Assembly (NCBI GenBank): GCA_951230915.1
Contig: OX579636.1
Location: 43,279,912-43,343,911, forward strand
Direction of reading: 5' to 3'
Length of the DNA stretch: 64,000 nucleotides
Origin: Antitrichia curtipendula
Lineage: Eukaryota; Streptophyta; Bryopsida; Hypnales; Leucodontaceae
A program made the position numbers and the translations under genes. Shown piece by piece: positions 12,721-25,010 of the stretch. Positions within the stretch are counted from its first letter, which is position 1, and each line of letters opens with the position of its first letter. The notes beneath the pieces are model-generated. The model had not been told where the DNA came from. It saw only the letters and a list, made by a program, of their open reading frames with translations, and did no database searches.

Positions 12721-12927
12721 TTTAAAATTGAATAAAATATGCATCTCTATTCACCACAGATTCTCTCCGAACAGCCCCGTCTGGCAGATGGACACATTGT
12801 CTTGTGAACCAGACATGATCATGCAAAGTCTCAATGGATAACTTAAGCTTAGGTTACATGCCCACAATGCTATAATTTCTTTGGGGGAGTCTGTTACATT
12901 TGTGCAGGCCTGTACAGTACAACGGTA

Positions 12928-14904
12928 CAGTAGGGGCCAATCATCTTACAAAATTTTCTTCCCAGGTAGATTCAACCCCCAAAGTCCATGAACTTCAAGA
13001 TGTTTTTCACATGCTCAAAAATGCATAGAATGATTTTCAAACCATGTTGCAATTGCAATAACTGAAAGTGTATTTGAATATCATAACAAATATAGACATA
13101 TTTTAAATTAGATCAAAATCATACAACAATTTGGATTTCTTCTATACAATATCTACCATCTAGTGCTACCATTCTTTGCTAAAATTACAGCTTGCATTAT
13201 GTTGGAATTCTAATGCTCTGTATTAGAATTGAGCTTTTATAGTTGCTGTAGAGATACTTGATCCCATACTTAAGTCTTGGATTGTTTGTGTCATTTCTTA
13301 TTATTATTTTTGGCATGCTCTAGTGTCACAACAAATGTTTGACTATCTTTCATAAGTTTTCTATCAAATCTCTTCCACGAGTTATCTATTAAACCCAATG
13401 AATGAGGAGGCCAAACCAACTTCTTCATACCATGAGTTTGCCTCCACTTCTCTAATATTTACCTTGATAGATTGGAGTACCATCTTCCATCAACTTGAGC
13501 TCATTGGGATGATCGTGCATAAAATAGAACCCATGGAATGCGCCCTAGTAAACATTAAAAACAAATGGGCGGCACTTCTTTCACCTTGAGGCATGATGTT
13601 TAAATGACTCTTGTCAAAACTTGTGAAGGCATCTCCAACCATCACAGACGTTAATCTAGACCTAAAAGTATGTGCTAGACAATTACATTAATATCTCTCA
13701 TATACTTTCCACCATACTCTAATTTGCCAAAAGTTATTTCCAGTCTGAAAAGATGACTCATTAGTCCTAATAACTTTGCTCCAATCTTCTTCTCTCCAAT
13801 GCAAGAGCTTGTGAGTAAATGCTAATCTCTTTGCTTTGTATTCTACATTGAGATAGGGTCTTTTTGAAGCAACACAATTTCCAATGCCAAGCTTACTTAT
13901 ATATGCTTGTATTGTGTTACAATCCATGTTGAAATGTCTCGCAAATACTCCAAGAGTTTGACGTCAATCTTGGTTGAAGAGACGAGATAAGTCTCTCATT
14001 GTACAATCTAACTATTTTTGAGGCCTATAGCTTGGTTTCCAAGTGACCATGTTGCTAGAGACCTTCCACTTTGTTAAAATAGTAGAAATTATAGTGGAAT
14101 GTGACATTCTCATTTTCTTTGCAATATTCTTACATTTCATTTCAACTTCTCTCATTCCAACGACTATAACTCTTTCCTCTGTACTCAATGTTATCATCTT
14201 CATCATTAGAATAATTTTTCAACAATGCTACACAATAAACATGCAACGTGTCTAGGAACACGTCCAATTAGAATACATAAACAAACAGAATTGAATGTCG
14301 TTATATGCAACTTGTGTGCTTTGATAATCAAGCATAATTAATTTGGTAGGTAATGAAACGACAATGACTACAACCTATGATAATGACTAAATGGCAATGA
14401 AAAATAAATGACTATAGCTAGTGTGTTATGGTACAAGAATTCAAATAATGTAAAGAAGAAATGAGCCTAGGTAATTTTCGTAGTGGCCGTAGTGGAGAAC
14501 CCAAAGGTGGTCCCATTGGACAAAGTATAAGCCTCTCTTGATTGCACATGTGAAGAAAACACAATGAAAAGATTGTTGTCACTCACTCCCGCAAAGAAAT
14601 GAAATCCAAGTTAAGGCATGGTGGTAGCAACGTAAAGTACAAATGCAAATCTCAACGAATGCGGGAAGCAAAGGAGTGACCTCACAAGCAACAATTGCTG
14701 AGCAAGAAGTGAGAACTTGTAGAGGAAGCCTAATGCAATTGGAAGAGCTTTTTTGGCAGTGCTTGTGATGTCGTTTTTAATCAGCACCCATGATCCCATG
14801 AGCCCATTTTCGCCTGGAGAAGTGATCTAATTTGGTCACAATCAAGAATTGAAAGTACACAATGTGTGGCGGAGAAAATTTTCTCAGATTATTGCACCCT
14901 AGTG
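12928..14904 (-). mobile_element. Tc1/mariner-type element with TA target duplication
   Basis: Both ends carry a related ~35-bp inverted repeat: CAGTAGGGGC... at 12928 and, read inward on the other strand, CACTAGGGTGC... from 14904. Both continue through CAAT(C/A)ATCT to a shared AAAATTTTCT. Each end is flanked by TA (12926-12927 and 14905-14906), the target of this superfamily. A broken transposase of the same superfamily lies inside on the minus strand. The length of 1977 bp is reasonable for such an element with some insertion. The TIR differs from the CTCCCTCCGT type usual in plant mariner-like elements. Confidence 0.75.
13330..14206 (-). pseudogene. Tc1/mariner transposase, disabled
   Basis: The frame starts MMKMITLSTEERVIVVGMRE (14206), a helix-turn-helix N-terminus with a serine-threonine-rich second helix. 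It meets a stop at 14012 and resumes in the same frame. The stretch 13927-13688 shows the Tc1 core: YISKLGIGN, KRPYLN, KAKRLAFTHKLLHW and VIRTNESSF, where the usual catalytic Asp of DESSF is Asn. Further on, after one frameshift, FMHDHP, MEDGTPIYQGK (second Asp region) and a decayed LVWPPHSLGL can be followed to about 13330; the third acidic residue is lost. At least two stops, one frameshift and the lost catalytic residues make it inactive. The motifs fit Tc1-type enzymes better than the DD39D enzymes of plant mariners, but I cannot test that here. Confidence 0.8.
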
Positions 14905-17900
14905 TACAGTACAATTGAGCCAGAATATTGTATGTGAAGTGTGGCATGAGAGAAATCTTCCTAGAAGCAAATCCTAACCATTCTGTAATGATAAGTGCCT
15001 TGCTCATTATAACCGCTTGCTTGCTTGCTCAAGTTTCCGCAAGTGAGGCTGGTGGTACACACCAATGAACTGGTTCAGTTTAGGGCATTCATTTCACAAT
15101 GGAACTTGGTACTTGGTAACTGAGTGACTTACAATAGATTCTTTGCTTTCACTACAGTGATAAGAGCATCTCCACCTGGGTGCAGATTATTGGCCCGGTG
15201 AATGTTTTGGTGCAGCCACACTTTGGGAGAGTCGCACTAGGGATGCAGTTTAGGGTTTTGGGGCAACTGTCCTCTGGAAACTTTGCTCGTCACACTCCAG
15301 ATTGCAGGGCCCCTCGTGTTCGACATGTTCAGAGTTTGGAAACAGAAAAAAGAGCTCTCAATTTGGAGAAGCATAAGCATACAAGCCCTCAAAATCGTAC
15401 TTCGATTTTGCAGGACTCGCCTGAAATGCATTCCAAAATGAACAACATTTATAGAACATGACATAATTAGGTGAGCCTATAGAAATGAATACTCCACCAG
15501 GAGACTTTGAGAGGGTGAGTTAGTTGGGGAGATTATTCCAGCAGCGCAAACCAAATTCTATTCAAGAGCAGCCTTTTTTTTCTTTCCACGTGGAACTTGC
15601 AAGTTCAAGAAAGTTCCAGATTTACTTATGAATTGCTGTGCAAGAGAAGTCAAGGATAGCTTACAAGTCCCCCTCTCTATTTCAGAATCCAGTAAGATGC
15701 AGAGGCAGCACTGTCTGCTGTAGACCAACCCATCAATTAATCATCCAACATGAAACCGTGCATTGGTGCATAGAATTCCTCCAGAATTGACAAGACACAG
15801 TGGTGAGAGAGGATAAGATAGTCTTGAAACCTGACCGGTACTACAAACGGACTTCAATGTTTCAGATGCGTTTCAGACAATAATTTCTCTGCTGACAAAA
15901 TGGCAGACTACTACACAAGATGATACGAATGTTGGGAGGTGCATCATAGTGACGCAATGAGCTACGATACGATTAGAAGGAAACGATGTAATCAGCCATA
16001 ATGTGCACAAAACAAATGATCTTCAAAAATGAAAGTGGAATTTACAAGGAAGTCAGCAATACTAAACGACGTCACAACCCCCGTTCTGTGAAGAGATATA
16101 CATTCTAATTTGAAGTGGTAGATTAGATTAGATTAGATGCAGAGAATTACCTCTAACTAAGTCTCCTTGACAACACAGTTTACAGTTACTCTCAAAGCCC
16201 CAGGAAATCCTTAAAAAACTTCAACCCAGGACTATAGGCGGTGATGATTTCCAAACACGCTATGCGTCATCGTCGTATGAGACGTGAAAAGATGTCTTGC
16301 AGCCTATAGCTCCAGGATCTTCTGACCCGCAGCAGTCCCAGAACTTTGCTGCATAAGGAGGGTAGTCTGGTCCCAAATCATAATATCTGACCACATAATC
16401 AACGCAAATCGTCAAATATGATACGTCATCATGCTTATGAATAAGAAGTCAAACCTCAGTGTCATGATGCCTATCAGAAATACTCCTCTCCGCCTCTCCT
16501 CTAGAAAGGACTCACCCTAGTCATTGCCGATTTTTTCACCTGCGAACCTTTCATAGAAAAATCCATTTCTGTGAACCTTGTGAAAATTTGGTATCAGAAG
16601 GTCGCAAAATTGTCAAAACTTCTATACTGTGAGAAAAGAGCGTAGAGGATATTAAACCGATAGGGACCTGATCCCATCTCCAGCTGATCTCTGTTACTAA
16701 TAACAACTCATTTATTCATACACTAGATTGAACTTATTAGCAACTGGTGTATGTGTCACTTGGCAAAATGTCTATGGACACTCATCCTAGAATGTGGAAG
16801 ACTGTGACTTATAGTGGTTCAGTACCTCCCACTTCGAAATTGCATAGTTTGTGCATGATGTATTTATTTTTTATCTCAACAAATTTGGCTCTTGTATCAA
16901 AAGATTTCTTCACAACTCTATACAGATCCCCCAAATCACACTCCTGCATATGTTAAAATGCTCGAAGAGACGAAAATAGTATCCTCTCCCTCAACACTTC
17001 ATGACCTAACGCTCACTCATTGAATCGCTGGGGAATGTTCCTCGACCTTTTCTGATCGTCGTGGCGACGAGAGACAAAGTAAGTAGGATGGAATCGACAT
17101 GCGGAGCTCGAATTGGAATCTGTTGCAAAGCTGCACTTACAGCGCTTGCATGTTTTGGTCTCCGATTCCACCTCCTTCATATCTGTTCAGTAAAACTCAA
17201 GATTCAGAACCAGTTTCCATTTCACCATACCCACAGAGCCAATTGTCACTGCACTGACACAGCAACATCACATGGACATATAATACTGCAGAATCCATTG
17301 GAATCAAAGTAGACATGAAGATTCCATTGCATTCAAAACCTTCCATCGAACAAACGTTATCTGCCCTAAGAGCTCAAGCTTCCACCTCTCCGCATTTGAA
17401 CACAACGTCTTAGCAGATAAATTGATGAATCCAATGAGGAACTACATTTTTTGCCTCTAATGATCCGTAACGTTAGCCGCGACCTGAATAATTAGCTACA
17501 GACATTCTCAAAGTCTCCCAAAAGCAAAAAATTAGGGCATCTAGCTCCCTCTCACAATTGTCCTGTATTGAGGACTAGGTTTTCATACTGGGCACTAATA
17601 AAAACAGAAGCATACCCTCATCGATAAACTCTTCAACATGTGATGGAACAAATCGCAAGCGCGAGAATTCACTGTCCAGATTGGACACAGACATTCCTGC
17701 TCAGGGCAAAAGATTGCCGGCAATTGGAGCTCACAACTCACAGGGCATTCACATCAATTCTCGCCGGAGATCAAAGGAAAGGAAGAGCACTCACCACCTT
17801 CGACAAAAAGCACATTCGATTCAACAAAAAACTCCCGAAATTTGGGCAAAACTTGAATCAATCGAGGCTCGACCAAAGCTCAGAACGATGTCGACAACTG

Positions 17901-20115
17901 CCGAAGAAGACTTGGCGAGTTTGGATCTCGTCATTGCCAATTCCCCGGCTGAGAACCAGTTGCATCCGGGTATCTCCACCTTAACACTCAATTTAACCCC
18001 TGTAGCTCCCACCCTTGATCTTGGTCTTTTAGACAATGAATAAATGATTTTAATTCCATGAGATAATATGTTTTCTATCAGTATTCAAAATTCTATACAC
18101 ACAATCTAAATCTCAAATTCTACAAATTTTATTCACAGTCAAACTACTTCCAAAATAGTCTTTTATATTGTTTTATGTAGCAAATCTTTGCAAATCCTCA
18201 AAAATGGAGAGCACATGTGCTATTAAGGGGTTAAGGGATTAATTCAAATAACACCTAAAATACTTATGCCATCACACATAAAGCTTTGTACTGCAACATG
18301 AACAATGAGTAAATATTTTATTTTTTAAGTAAATAAAAAACAACTTGTCTTTACAAATTATTTATTGAATTTCAACATTATAGTAATCTTTCATTGCCTG
18401 AAAATGAATGAATGAATAAACTAATAAAATCAAATATATGTTATGAGCATTAAAATTTATAAATTCATCCATTTAAAAAAATATTGACTTTGTTCCTAAT
18501 ACTTATACAATCTAAATTTCAACAACTACTATATTTATTCTATAATTTAAAGAATATATTTTTGTTTCATTTGAAACTCTAACTAATGAATTTATTAAAA
18601 AAAATTGGTCACTGCAATACAAAATACAACCAACTTTAGATATAATCTATAAATCAAAGTCAAAAAACTTGATTGAAGAGTCATTATTAAATTATTTATT
18701 TAAATTGCACTTAATATTGCATTTTTGCATCTTCCAAATCTTTATCACTACTATTTAGCATTTAAATGAAAAAATTATGACTAATTGCAATTGGACATTA
18801 TATTTTAGATTTTTATTACTATTATCTTTTCTAAAACTGATTAATAATTTGTTAAGTCTAATCTATCTTTAATAGTATAAATTAACAATGTAAAATGCTC
18901 ACTAAATTGTTTCATTCCATAATCAAATTTGTTCATTAAAATGTGAATAATATTGATCAATATTTAACAAAATTGTGATTTTAACATTAATATATCAATA
19001 TATTAATATACTGTGACAACTCCTCAATTCTCAACCATTGGTTTGGGGGATGACAAATGTTGTAAAAAGTGAACTTTATCCAATTACTATTCATTGAAGA
19101 AGCTTCAAGAAAAATCATGTAACTTACCAATGGAAAGCTAAAGAAAGAAGAAAGAAGAATGCTCTATATGAATCAAGGATACATTTATGTTGGAGTAATT
19201 TCCATTTTTTTGATGTACTTGGGAACCAATTCCATTAGTATTCACCATTTTCAAAATTGTAAGATTTTAATAGTACCATAGACTAAGGCATGCATCCTTA
19301 CATGTATCGATGGGTGCGCAAACTTCACAGGAGGTATTACAAGTCCAAGTGAGCAATTGCACTTTTATATGGACTTGGGTGGGTGGGGAGGGATACACTA
19401 AGAATTCCATATATATTGATTTCCTCAAGTTTCACTAGTCTAAACCAATAGGGATGTCAACCAATATTGGTGAAACGTGGAATCCTACTAACCGATGATT
19501 GGGGCACTCATGGGTTTTCTCAATGAGCACAGATAGGATCTTGTCATTGGGGCGCCTATTCTATCTTACTACTTCAATAAGCATAGATCTACGGACTGTG
19601 TCAACATGTAAGACTAGTCATAGTGAGTCTTAGAAAATGATTGTTCTAGTCTTGTTTTTGACAATCTTGTATGCTTTTTGCTTTTAGATCGCTTTCAAAA
19701 TTTGTGTCCCATCTTGTATGAGGTTTGTGATTTCTATTTTGTGTGTTTCCGTGTGTATTTTATCTTGATATTGAGAGAGTCATTGTAGAGACTGATGTCA
19801 CAAGTTTGACTTGGTGGTTGTAGTTAAATACTTTAACCCATGAGCATTCCAATGACGGGATCATGTCTCTTGAAATTTAAAGGTTTATTTGTTTGACTAT
19901 TATAATCTTTTCAACAGTATGCTCAAAGGACATGTCTCTTTCCCTTGAGCTCTGGGCTTGTCTCCATTACTAATTGGTAGGGTTAGTTCATGTAAATTTC
20001 TTGTTAGGTGATAGTTTGATTGAAATGAGTTCACAAGGGTCTAGATTTTAGTAAACATGCACTTGCATAGTTTATGATTGTTGTAGCTTGTACATAATGG
20101 ATCTTGAATTTCAGA
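14905..20115. other. Intergenic, no recognised gene
   Basis: 15.0-18.0 kb is less AT-rich with overlapping open frames (for example 17681-18043) but no recognisable domain or splice structure. 18.05-19.0 kb is extremely AT-rich. TGTGACAACTCCTCAATT at about 19012 resembles a retrotransposon LTR start, but I could not find a matching end or second LTR. Confidence 0.3.
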
Positions 20116-21069
20116 TTAACCCCTAAAGGACCAAACACCGTTTTTTGACAACATAGAGTTTTTGGGCAGCTCACCACGAATGGAATTTTTATTTTTTTTC
20201 TTTGAAATTTTCACACAAGATGTGCCCAAGGAGTAGCTTTAGGGCCCAACAATTTTCATAACTTTTGACCACATGGTTAAAAAGTTATGGTATGATATGT
20301 AGTTTTCATTGTTCGGCGGGCAGCCCGGGCAGCAAAAAAAACTTCTTTAAAAATCATTTTCTAGAGAAATAAAAATTTGAAATTGGTTCTCTAGATTTAT
20401 GTGCACAAGGAAAGCTTTGAATCATTCCACTTTGATTTATGAGATGAAAGTTATGAGGAATTTTAGTTGTGGGTAGTTTGCGGGTAGTTATGGAATCTCT
20501 ACTCTAAAATAAACTTTGAAGTCCTTTATTTAACTCAATTTTTAATATTTTTGGAAAAAAATATAAACACAAGGTGTAGATTGTTTATTACAACATTACA
20601 ATTGTTTGGATTGGCATTTTTCAATTCCATAATTAAATCCTTAACAATGTAGTGTTTTGAATCATTTTCTACTTCTTTCTACTTACTATTTTTTTCCTAT
20701 ATGTTGTACAATTCCAAATGATCTGAAAATTTCCAAGCATATAGATAACTTTCTTTGAAGAATGAATCCAAAGAGTTACCACCATTTTGGACATTTTTTC
20801 TTACAAATGTGACCATGTGAAGTGCAGCTGCCCGATTTTTCGCAGGGACAAAAAAAGGGTTTTTGTCACTTCAAATGCTAATATCTTGCAATCTACACGG
20901 TGGAAATTTCTGAAATTTTTTCCACATCTTCTCAAACTAGTTTAATACAAGATCCTACGGTTACATGTGTCCAAAACTGTTTTTTTTTCTAAAATTTGGT
21001 ACTTGTACTAGACATGGCAGTTTGGGAGCGTTTTTTGTGAAAACATAGTCAAAAACCTTTAGGGGTTAA
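20116..21069 (-). mobile_element. TTAA-bounded inverted-repeat element, divergent copy 2 (954 bp)
   Basis: Begins TTAACCCCTAAAGGACC and ends AACCTTTAGGGGTTAA. It shares with the other copies the order GGGCAGC block, ATATCTTGCAATCTACACGG-like stretch and GATCCTACGGTTA block, but is much diverged elsewhere. The orientation matches copy 3. No coding capacity. Confidence 0.65.
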
Positions 21070-21205
21070 AGTTGAAAGTTACATTGACCTTCCTATTTCT
21101 GACAAAAATCTGGTTGCAAAATTCAACAAGCATTAGAAAAAATTTCAGGCTTCAAGAAGGCCATGAGTTTTCAGTGGCAGCAGTGCAATTATAGAGGAAA
21201 TTGAA

Positions 21206-21262
21206 AATTATTATTATTATTATTATTACTATTGTTATTATTATTATTGTTATTATTTATTA
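21206..21262 (+). repeat. (ATT)n microsatellite
   Basis: ATT units interrupted by ACTATTGTT. An 18-A tract is also present at about 8298-8315, (CTT)n at 9790-9811, (CCGT)n at 1-15 and (TACATA)n at about 63294-63314. Confidence 0.85.
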
Positions 21263-21596
21263 ACAGTTGATGTGGCACTAATAGTGCCATGTCAGCACTA
21301 TGTCAGATTGGATGTTTTTTAATAAGAAATTATTTTTTCATTTTTCTGTATTTGCACTGCGAGGGGGCCAAAAATGAAAAGTCAATGGCCTTCCGTAGGG
21401 TTCAGATTTTTTCTAATGGGGCGGTTGCAATATTAAAAGTCTTGTAGCCAACCATAATGTGCTATAATTGCGTTGGGAATTATGCTATAATTTATCATTG
21501 TTCTTTATTTCCTACATGCAAAGAGAACAACCTACATTGCCAAAGTGGGAGTTGATTAGGGATGGGTCCAAGTTGCAATGTTCAACAGTAGCTACA

Positions 21597-21860
21597 ACAT
21601 AACCTCTCTAGAACCTCCTATAAACAAATAAACCTTTGTAAGATAATATTGTCAGACGGTCCCAAACTAATCCCCATTACAAAGGTTATGACCTTTCTAA
21701 AACCTCCTTCTATAAACAAATAAACCTTTGTAAGATAGTATTGTCAAAACGGTCCCAAACTAGTCCCCATTACAAAGGTTATGACTAAAAATGACCCTCT
21801 ACAAACAAATAAACCTCTCTAATGTAATCTTGTTATACGGTCCCAAACCTACTGGTTTAG
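21597..21860 (+). repeat. Tandem repeat, about 2.5 units of roughly 110 bp
   Basis: Each unit contains ACAAATAAACCT, GTAAGATA(A/G)TATTGTCA-like, CGGTCCCAAACTA and CCCCATTACAAAGGTTATGAC. The block starts with AACCTCTCTAGAACC and ends GGTTTAGAGAGGTT, so the whole may be an inverted-repeat element with an amplified interior. Confidence 0.75.
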
Positions 21861-22618
21861 AGAGGTTCAACTGGAATATTTTATCACCATAAATTTGTGC
21901 TGTCTCTTGGTCTGATGTACTGAACTTTTGAAGGTCCACTCCATTATACTTGAGCTTCGCTGGATTAGCTTAGTGTATAGTTTGGAAAATATCTTGGTGA
22001 TTATATTGTGTAGCTGTGAATATCAGTTGAAGTAAGCAATGCACATTCTTAGTCCAACATTACACCGTCCAATAGTCGTTCACTCACAACTTCTCATGCA
22101 AATATTGCAATTTAGTGACATGTCTTCAGGCTCTAAAAATGCACAGGCGGTTCAAGATTTCGTAGTAGAATCTGAAAAACGACTGAGAGAGATCTTGAGT
22201 GTGGTTGATGTGAAGGAAGCAGCAGACTCTATGAAGGATACCGAACAGATTAATAACCCTGGTTTCTTCTATTTCAAATTCTACGCAATCTGTACATGCT
22301 GACCACTCGTCTCTGATATTTAAAATGCAGTTACCCATTCATAAAGTTCACAGCACGATTGATCGAAATGCAAAATGACCACGATGGCCTTTGGAAAGGA
22401 TGGATAAAGAAACCACATCCAGCATTATCATGACTCACCCAGTGACAGCACCAAGGAAGATAGCGAGAGCCTCAACGATGAAACAGTGCCTACTGAAATG
22501 ATGTGGTAAACAAAGATGAGCACTCAAAGCTATGCAACAATGGTTGCAATCTCCTTAATGTAAAGAAATTAATATGCACACAAATCGGGAACTTGCTCAA
22601 AGCAAGAAGGAATGCAAA
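21861..22618. other. Intergenic downstream of the RBR gene
   Basis: A plus-strand frame at 22120-22260 (SGSKNAQAVQDFVVESEKRL) has coding-like amino-acid composition but no flanking exons. The rest is probably RBR 3' untranslated sequence. Confidence 0.25.
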
Positions 22619-24580
22619 TCAATCAGCCGTGTGTTGCTTGCACTTGTTGGTTCCAAAATGCCCTGCGCCTCTTCGCACCATTTTGTTGCAGAGACCACAG
22701 TAGTGGTTTTGACAAGCCCAGCAGAAAATATGGTTGTTACCTCGGTCCTTGTAGTTCACCTGCTTGCAATTAGGACAAGGCCGAGCGGCAGCAATGTCGG
22801 CCCCTCGATAATTTTGTGGAACAAGCTGTTGCTCCTGCAGGTGCAGTAGCTGCTGGTTGAATTGGAGCTCCCAGCGGTTGATTTCAATCTGGTCTAGAAG
22901 CACACACGCAGAAGGAGCTTTGTAGTGATCATAGCCGCGAATAGATTGACCACATTGGAAACAGAAGTATCCTCCACAATTGGAGCATGTCATCTTGTTG
23001 CAGCCCTCGGACTTCTCCACAGCAATTCTGCAAGTTGGACACTGCTTCGCTTCTCTTTTGATGTAATCCATAGCCAAGCATTCGTTGATCAACTCCCTTT
23101 CCTGTCGCAGGGCTTCTTCTCCTAATGCCCTTCCTTTCCGCCGGCCCTGCAAAATTCGAAGCTTCGCCTCGGGAGTCATGCAGTTCTGGCCAGGATGCCA
23201 AGTCGCCATACACAAACTGCAGAAGCTAAAACGACATTTACTACATTGAACTAGATGGTCAGCATCTTCAATAGACGCGGTTGAGCATTTGGGACAGTAG
23301 ATCACATCGGCCATGGAGTCGAGAGTCTTCTGCAACAAAAGCTCGTCCCACCGTTCGAAAGCTTCCTTATCGAGAAGCTCCCGCAACAGCACCGGAGGAA
23401 CTGCTTCCTTGCAAGCACCATCAGGACAAGTCAGACTCGTGACACTCCCGTCCTTCACGTGCATGTTGCAGTACTGCTGCAGACAGCTCTTGCAGAAATG
23501 ATGCTGGCAGGGCAGCCTTGTGAATGCGAAGCCCGAAAACTCGGACAGGCAAATGCAGCATGTGTGCAGAGACTCCAGGAACTTCTTGTTCTCCACCTCC
23601 TTGTTGTACTTTAGTAACCTAAAAACGTCCACATCAAAAGACTCCGAACCTGATACAGCACGCGGATCGAGACCTTCTCTTCGATCGGCCTCAAGCACAA
23701 GCTTCTCAGTGGCACCCAACTGCTGCAGCGTCTGCGACCGCAACCACTCGGACCAAGAGTAAGCCACGACTTCTGGAGAGGTCTCGTCCCAGAGGTTGTC
23801 AAGGCAGGCGCAGAGGATGGAGAGGTTCCTCGAGCTTAGCCACAAGCAAGTAAGTTCGAACAGAGGTGCCGAGCGGGATGGGTATGAAGGAGGGAAGACA
23901 CAGAGCAGGGAGATCGGCGGAAGAGCGTGCACAGTGAAATAGTGGTCGCCGTCGTCCCTAGCGTTGGACTCTTCCCCAACTTTGATGCCCTCGGGAATCT
24001 CCAGATGCACGTTAATCATAAAAGCAGCAGGGCGGGCACGCCCTTGGTCAATCGAGACATAGTCGGACCCGTAGATTGCCTGTAATACGAGTAGTTCGTC
24101 TTCTTGCTGCTGTTTGTTGCTCTCGAACTCCGACTGGGAAAGGTGAGAAGCATCGATATGAGAGGCATTTTTTAATAGCCTCTTCACTCCAATCTCTTCC
24201 TCCTCCTCCTCCTGCTCAAGCCTAAACCCTAAACCAGCACCGGCACCAGACTTCCCCATTCCAACAACAGCATCGTCGTCTCCCAGATTTCTAATTGACA
24301 GTGACGTGAGCGTCTGAGTAATCTGATCAACATTCCTCTCCCCCGTTGCAACATCCTTTCCCTTCCTCACCGGATTGTGCACAAATTCGCCCTTCTGACC
24401 AATATTAGTTTCCACCGCTTCCACATCCTTCCCCCCCTTCTTCACCGGATCATGCGAAAAATCAACCTTGCTCGATGCTACAACAGATTTCTCACCTCGG
24501 AAATGTTGCCTAGAACCACGACCGCCACCTCTTCGGTGTCCCGAAACGCCCCGCGAGCTGCCCTCCCCTTTCCACCCCAT
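22619..24580 (-). CDS. RWD and RING-IBR-RING (RBR) E3 ubiquitin-protein ligase, RNF14-like
   Basis: A single uninterrupted 653-codon frame. The start is supported by an in-frame TAG four codons upstream (24590-24592). Residues 1-35 are Gly/Arg-rich and 36-150 look disordered with an acidic run near 123-129. About 158-290 is an RWD domain (ELLVLQAIYGSDY, then a PPSYPS motif). RING1 starts at Cys341-344 with a CxHHFCKSC core. The IBR lies at about 409-467. RING2 is at about 514-543 with the CPTC...GCNKMTC pattern; by family knowledge Cys527 (of GCNKMTC) is the catalytic cysteine that takes ubiquitin from the E2 before passing it to substrate. RWD plus RBR is the RNF14 architecture. A further cysteine-rich block (about 602-648, CPNC...CWAC...CGLC) follows RING2 and could bind another zinc. 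The gene has no introns, unlike the other two genes here. The substrate cannot be inferred. The family assignment is very secure. Confidence 0.96.
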   Translation of the reverse strand: MGWKGEGSSRGVSGHRRGGGRGSRQHFRGEKSVVASSKVDFSHDPVKKGGKDVEAVETNIGQKGEFVHNPVRKGKDVATGERNVDQITQTLTSLSIRNLGDDDAVVGMGKSGAGAGLGFRLEQEEEEEEIGVKRLLKNASHIDASHLSQSEFESNKQQQEDELLVLQAIYGSDYVSIDQGRARPAAFMINVHLEIPEGIKVGEESNARDDGDHYFTVHALPPISLLCVFPPSYPSRSAPLFELTCLWLSSRNLSILCACLDNLWDETSPEVVAYSWSEWLRSQTLQQLGATEKLVLEADRREGLDPRAVSGSESFDVDVFRLLKYNKEVENKKFLESLHTCCICLSEFSGFAFTRLPCQHHFCKSCLQQYCNMHVKDGSVTSLTCPDGACKEAVPPVLLRELLDKEAFERWDELLLQKTLDSMADVIYCPKCSTASIEDADHLVQCSKCRFSFCSLCMATWHPGQNCMTPEAKLRILQGRRKGRALGEEALRQERELINECLAMDYIKREAKQCPTCRIAVEKSEGCNKMTCSNCGGYFCFQCGQSIRGYDHYKAPSACVLLDQIEINRWELQFNQQLLHLQEQQLVPQNYRGADIAAARPCPNCKQVNYKDRGNNHIFCWACQNHYCGLCNKMVRRGAGHFGTNKCKQHTAD

Positions 24581-25010
24581 CCTTCGCGTCTAAACCCCTG
24601 TCAACCCTCAGGCAATCGCTGCAGAGGCGAGGAAATTTGATAGAGGTTTAAACTCCCACGATTCTTCAATGCTCTGAAATCGCCGAATTCGGCACACAGT
24701 GGCCGAGACAAGGGCCTTCGTTACGGCTCCATGTATGAATTTGGGAGAGCGAGACACAGGTGTAACTCCACCTTTGGACTTGCGCACCACGTCTTCTGGG
24801 GTTGGATTCCTGAATCGAAAAACAACCCGGAAGTGAGAAAACAGGCAGACTGATCGATGCCTGTACGTGTTGTTGCGAATCCTGATTCAATGCTTCCGAA
24901 TTTGGGTTTTGTAAGGAGAGTCCCGCTCCGCGAAGAAGACGCAGCGTCGGGTGCCGCCGCAACCGCACAACAGGATGACGACTAGGCGCGGCTAGGCGCG
25001 GCAGCAGACA
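24581..25010 (-). promoter_or_regulatory. Likely promoter and leader of the RBR ligase gene
   Basis: GC-rich relative to the AT-rich sequence beyond 25020, including GGCGCGGCTAGGCGCGGC repeats at about 24985. It holds no convincing coding frame. Its position directly upstream of the minus-strand start suggests 5' untranslated and promoter sequence. Confidence 0.35.

Noticed and set aside
17640..18043. Two overlapping frames of about 115-120 codons in different phases
   Set aside because: Neither shows a family signature or splice structure; the stretch is simply poor in stop codons.
19012..20110. Possible solo LTR starting TGTGACAACTCCTCAATT
   Set aside because: No matching ...ACA end with a 5-bp duplication and no internal retroelement domains could be found.
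22925..23802. Several 60-95-codon frames inside the RBR gene on both strands
   Set aside because: Shadows of the real minus-strand coding frame.
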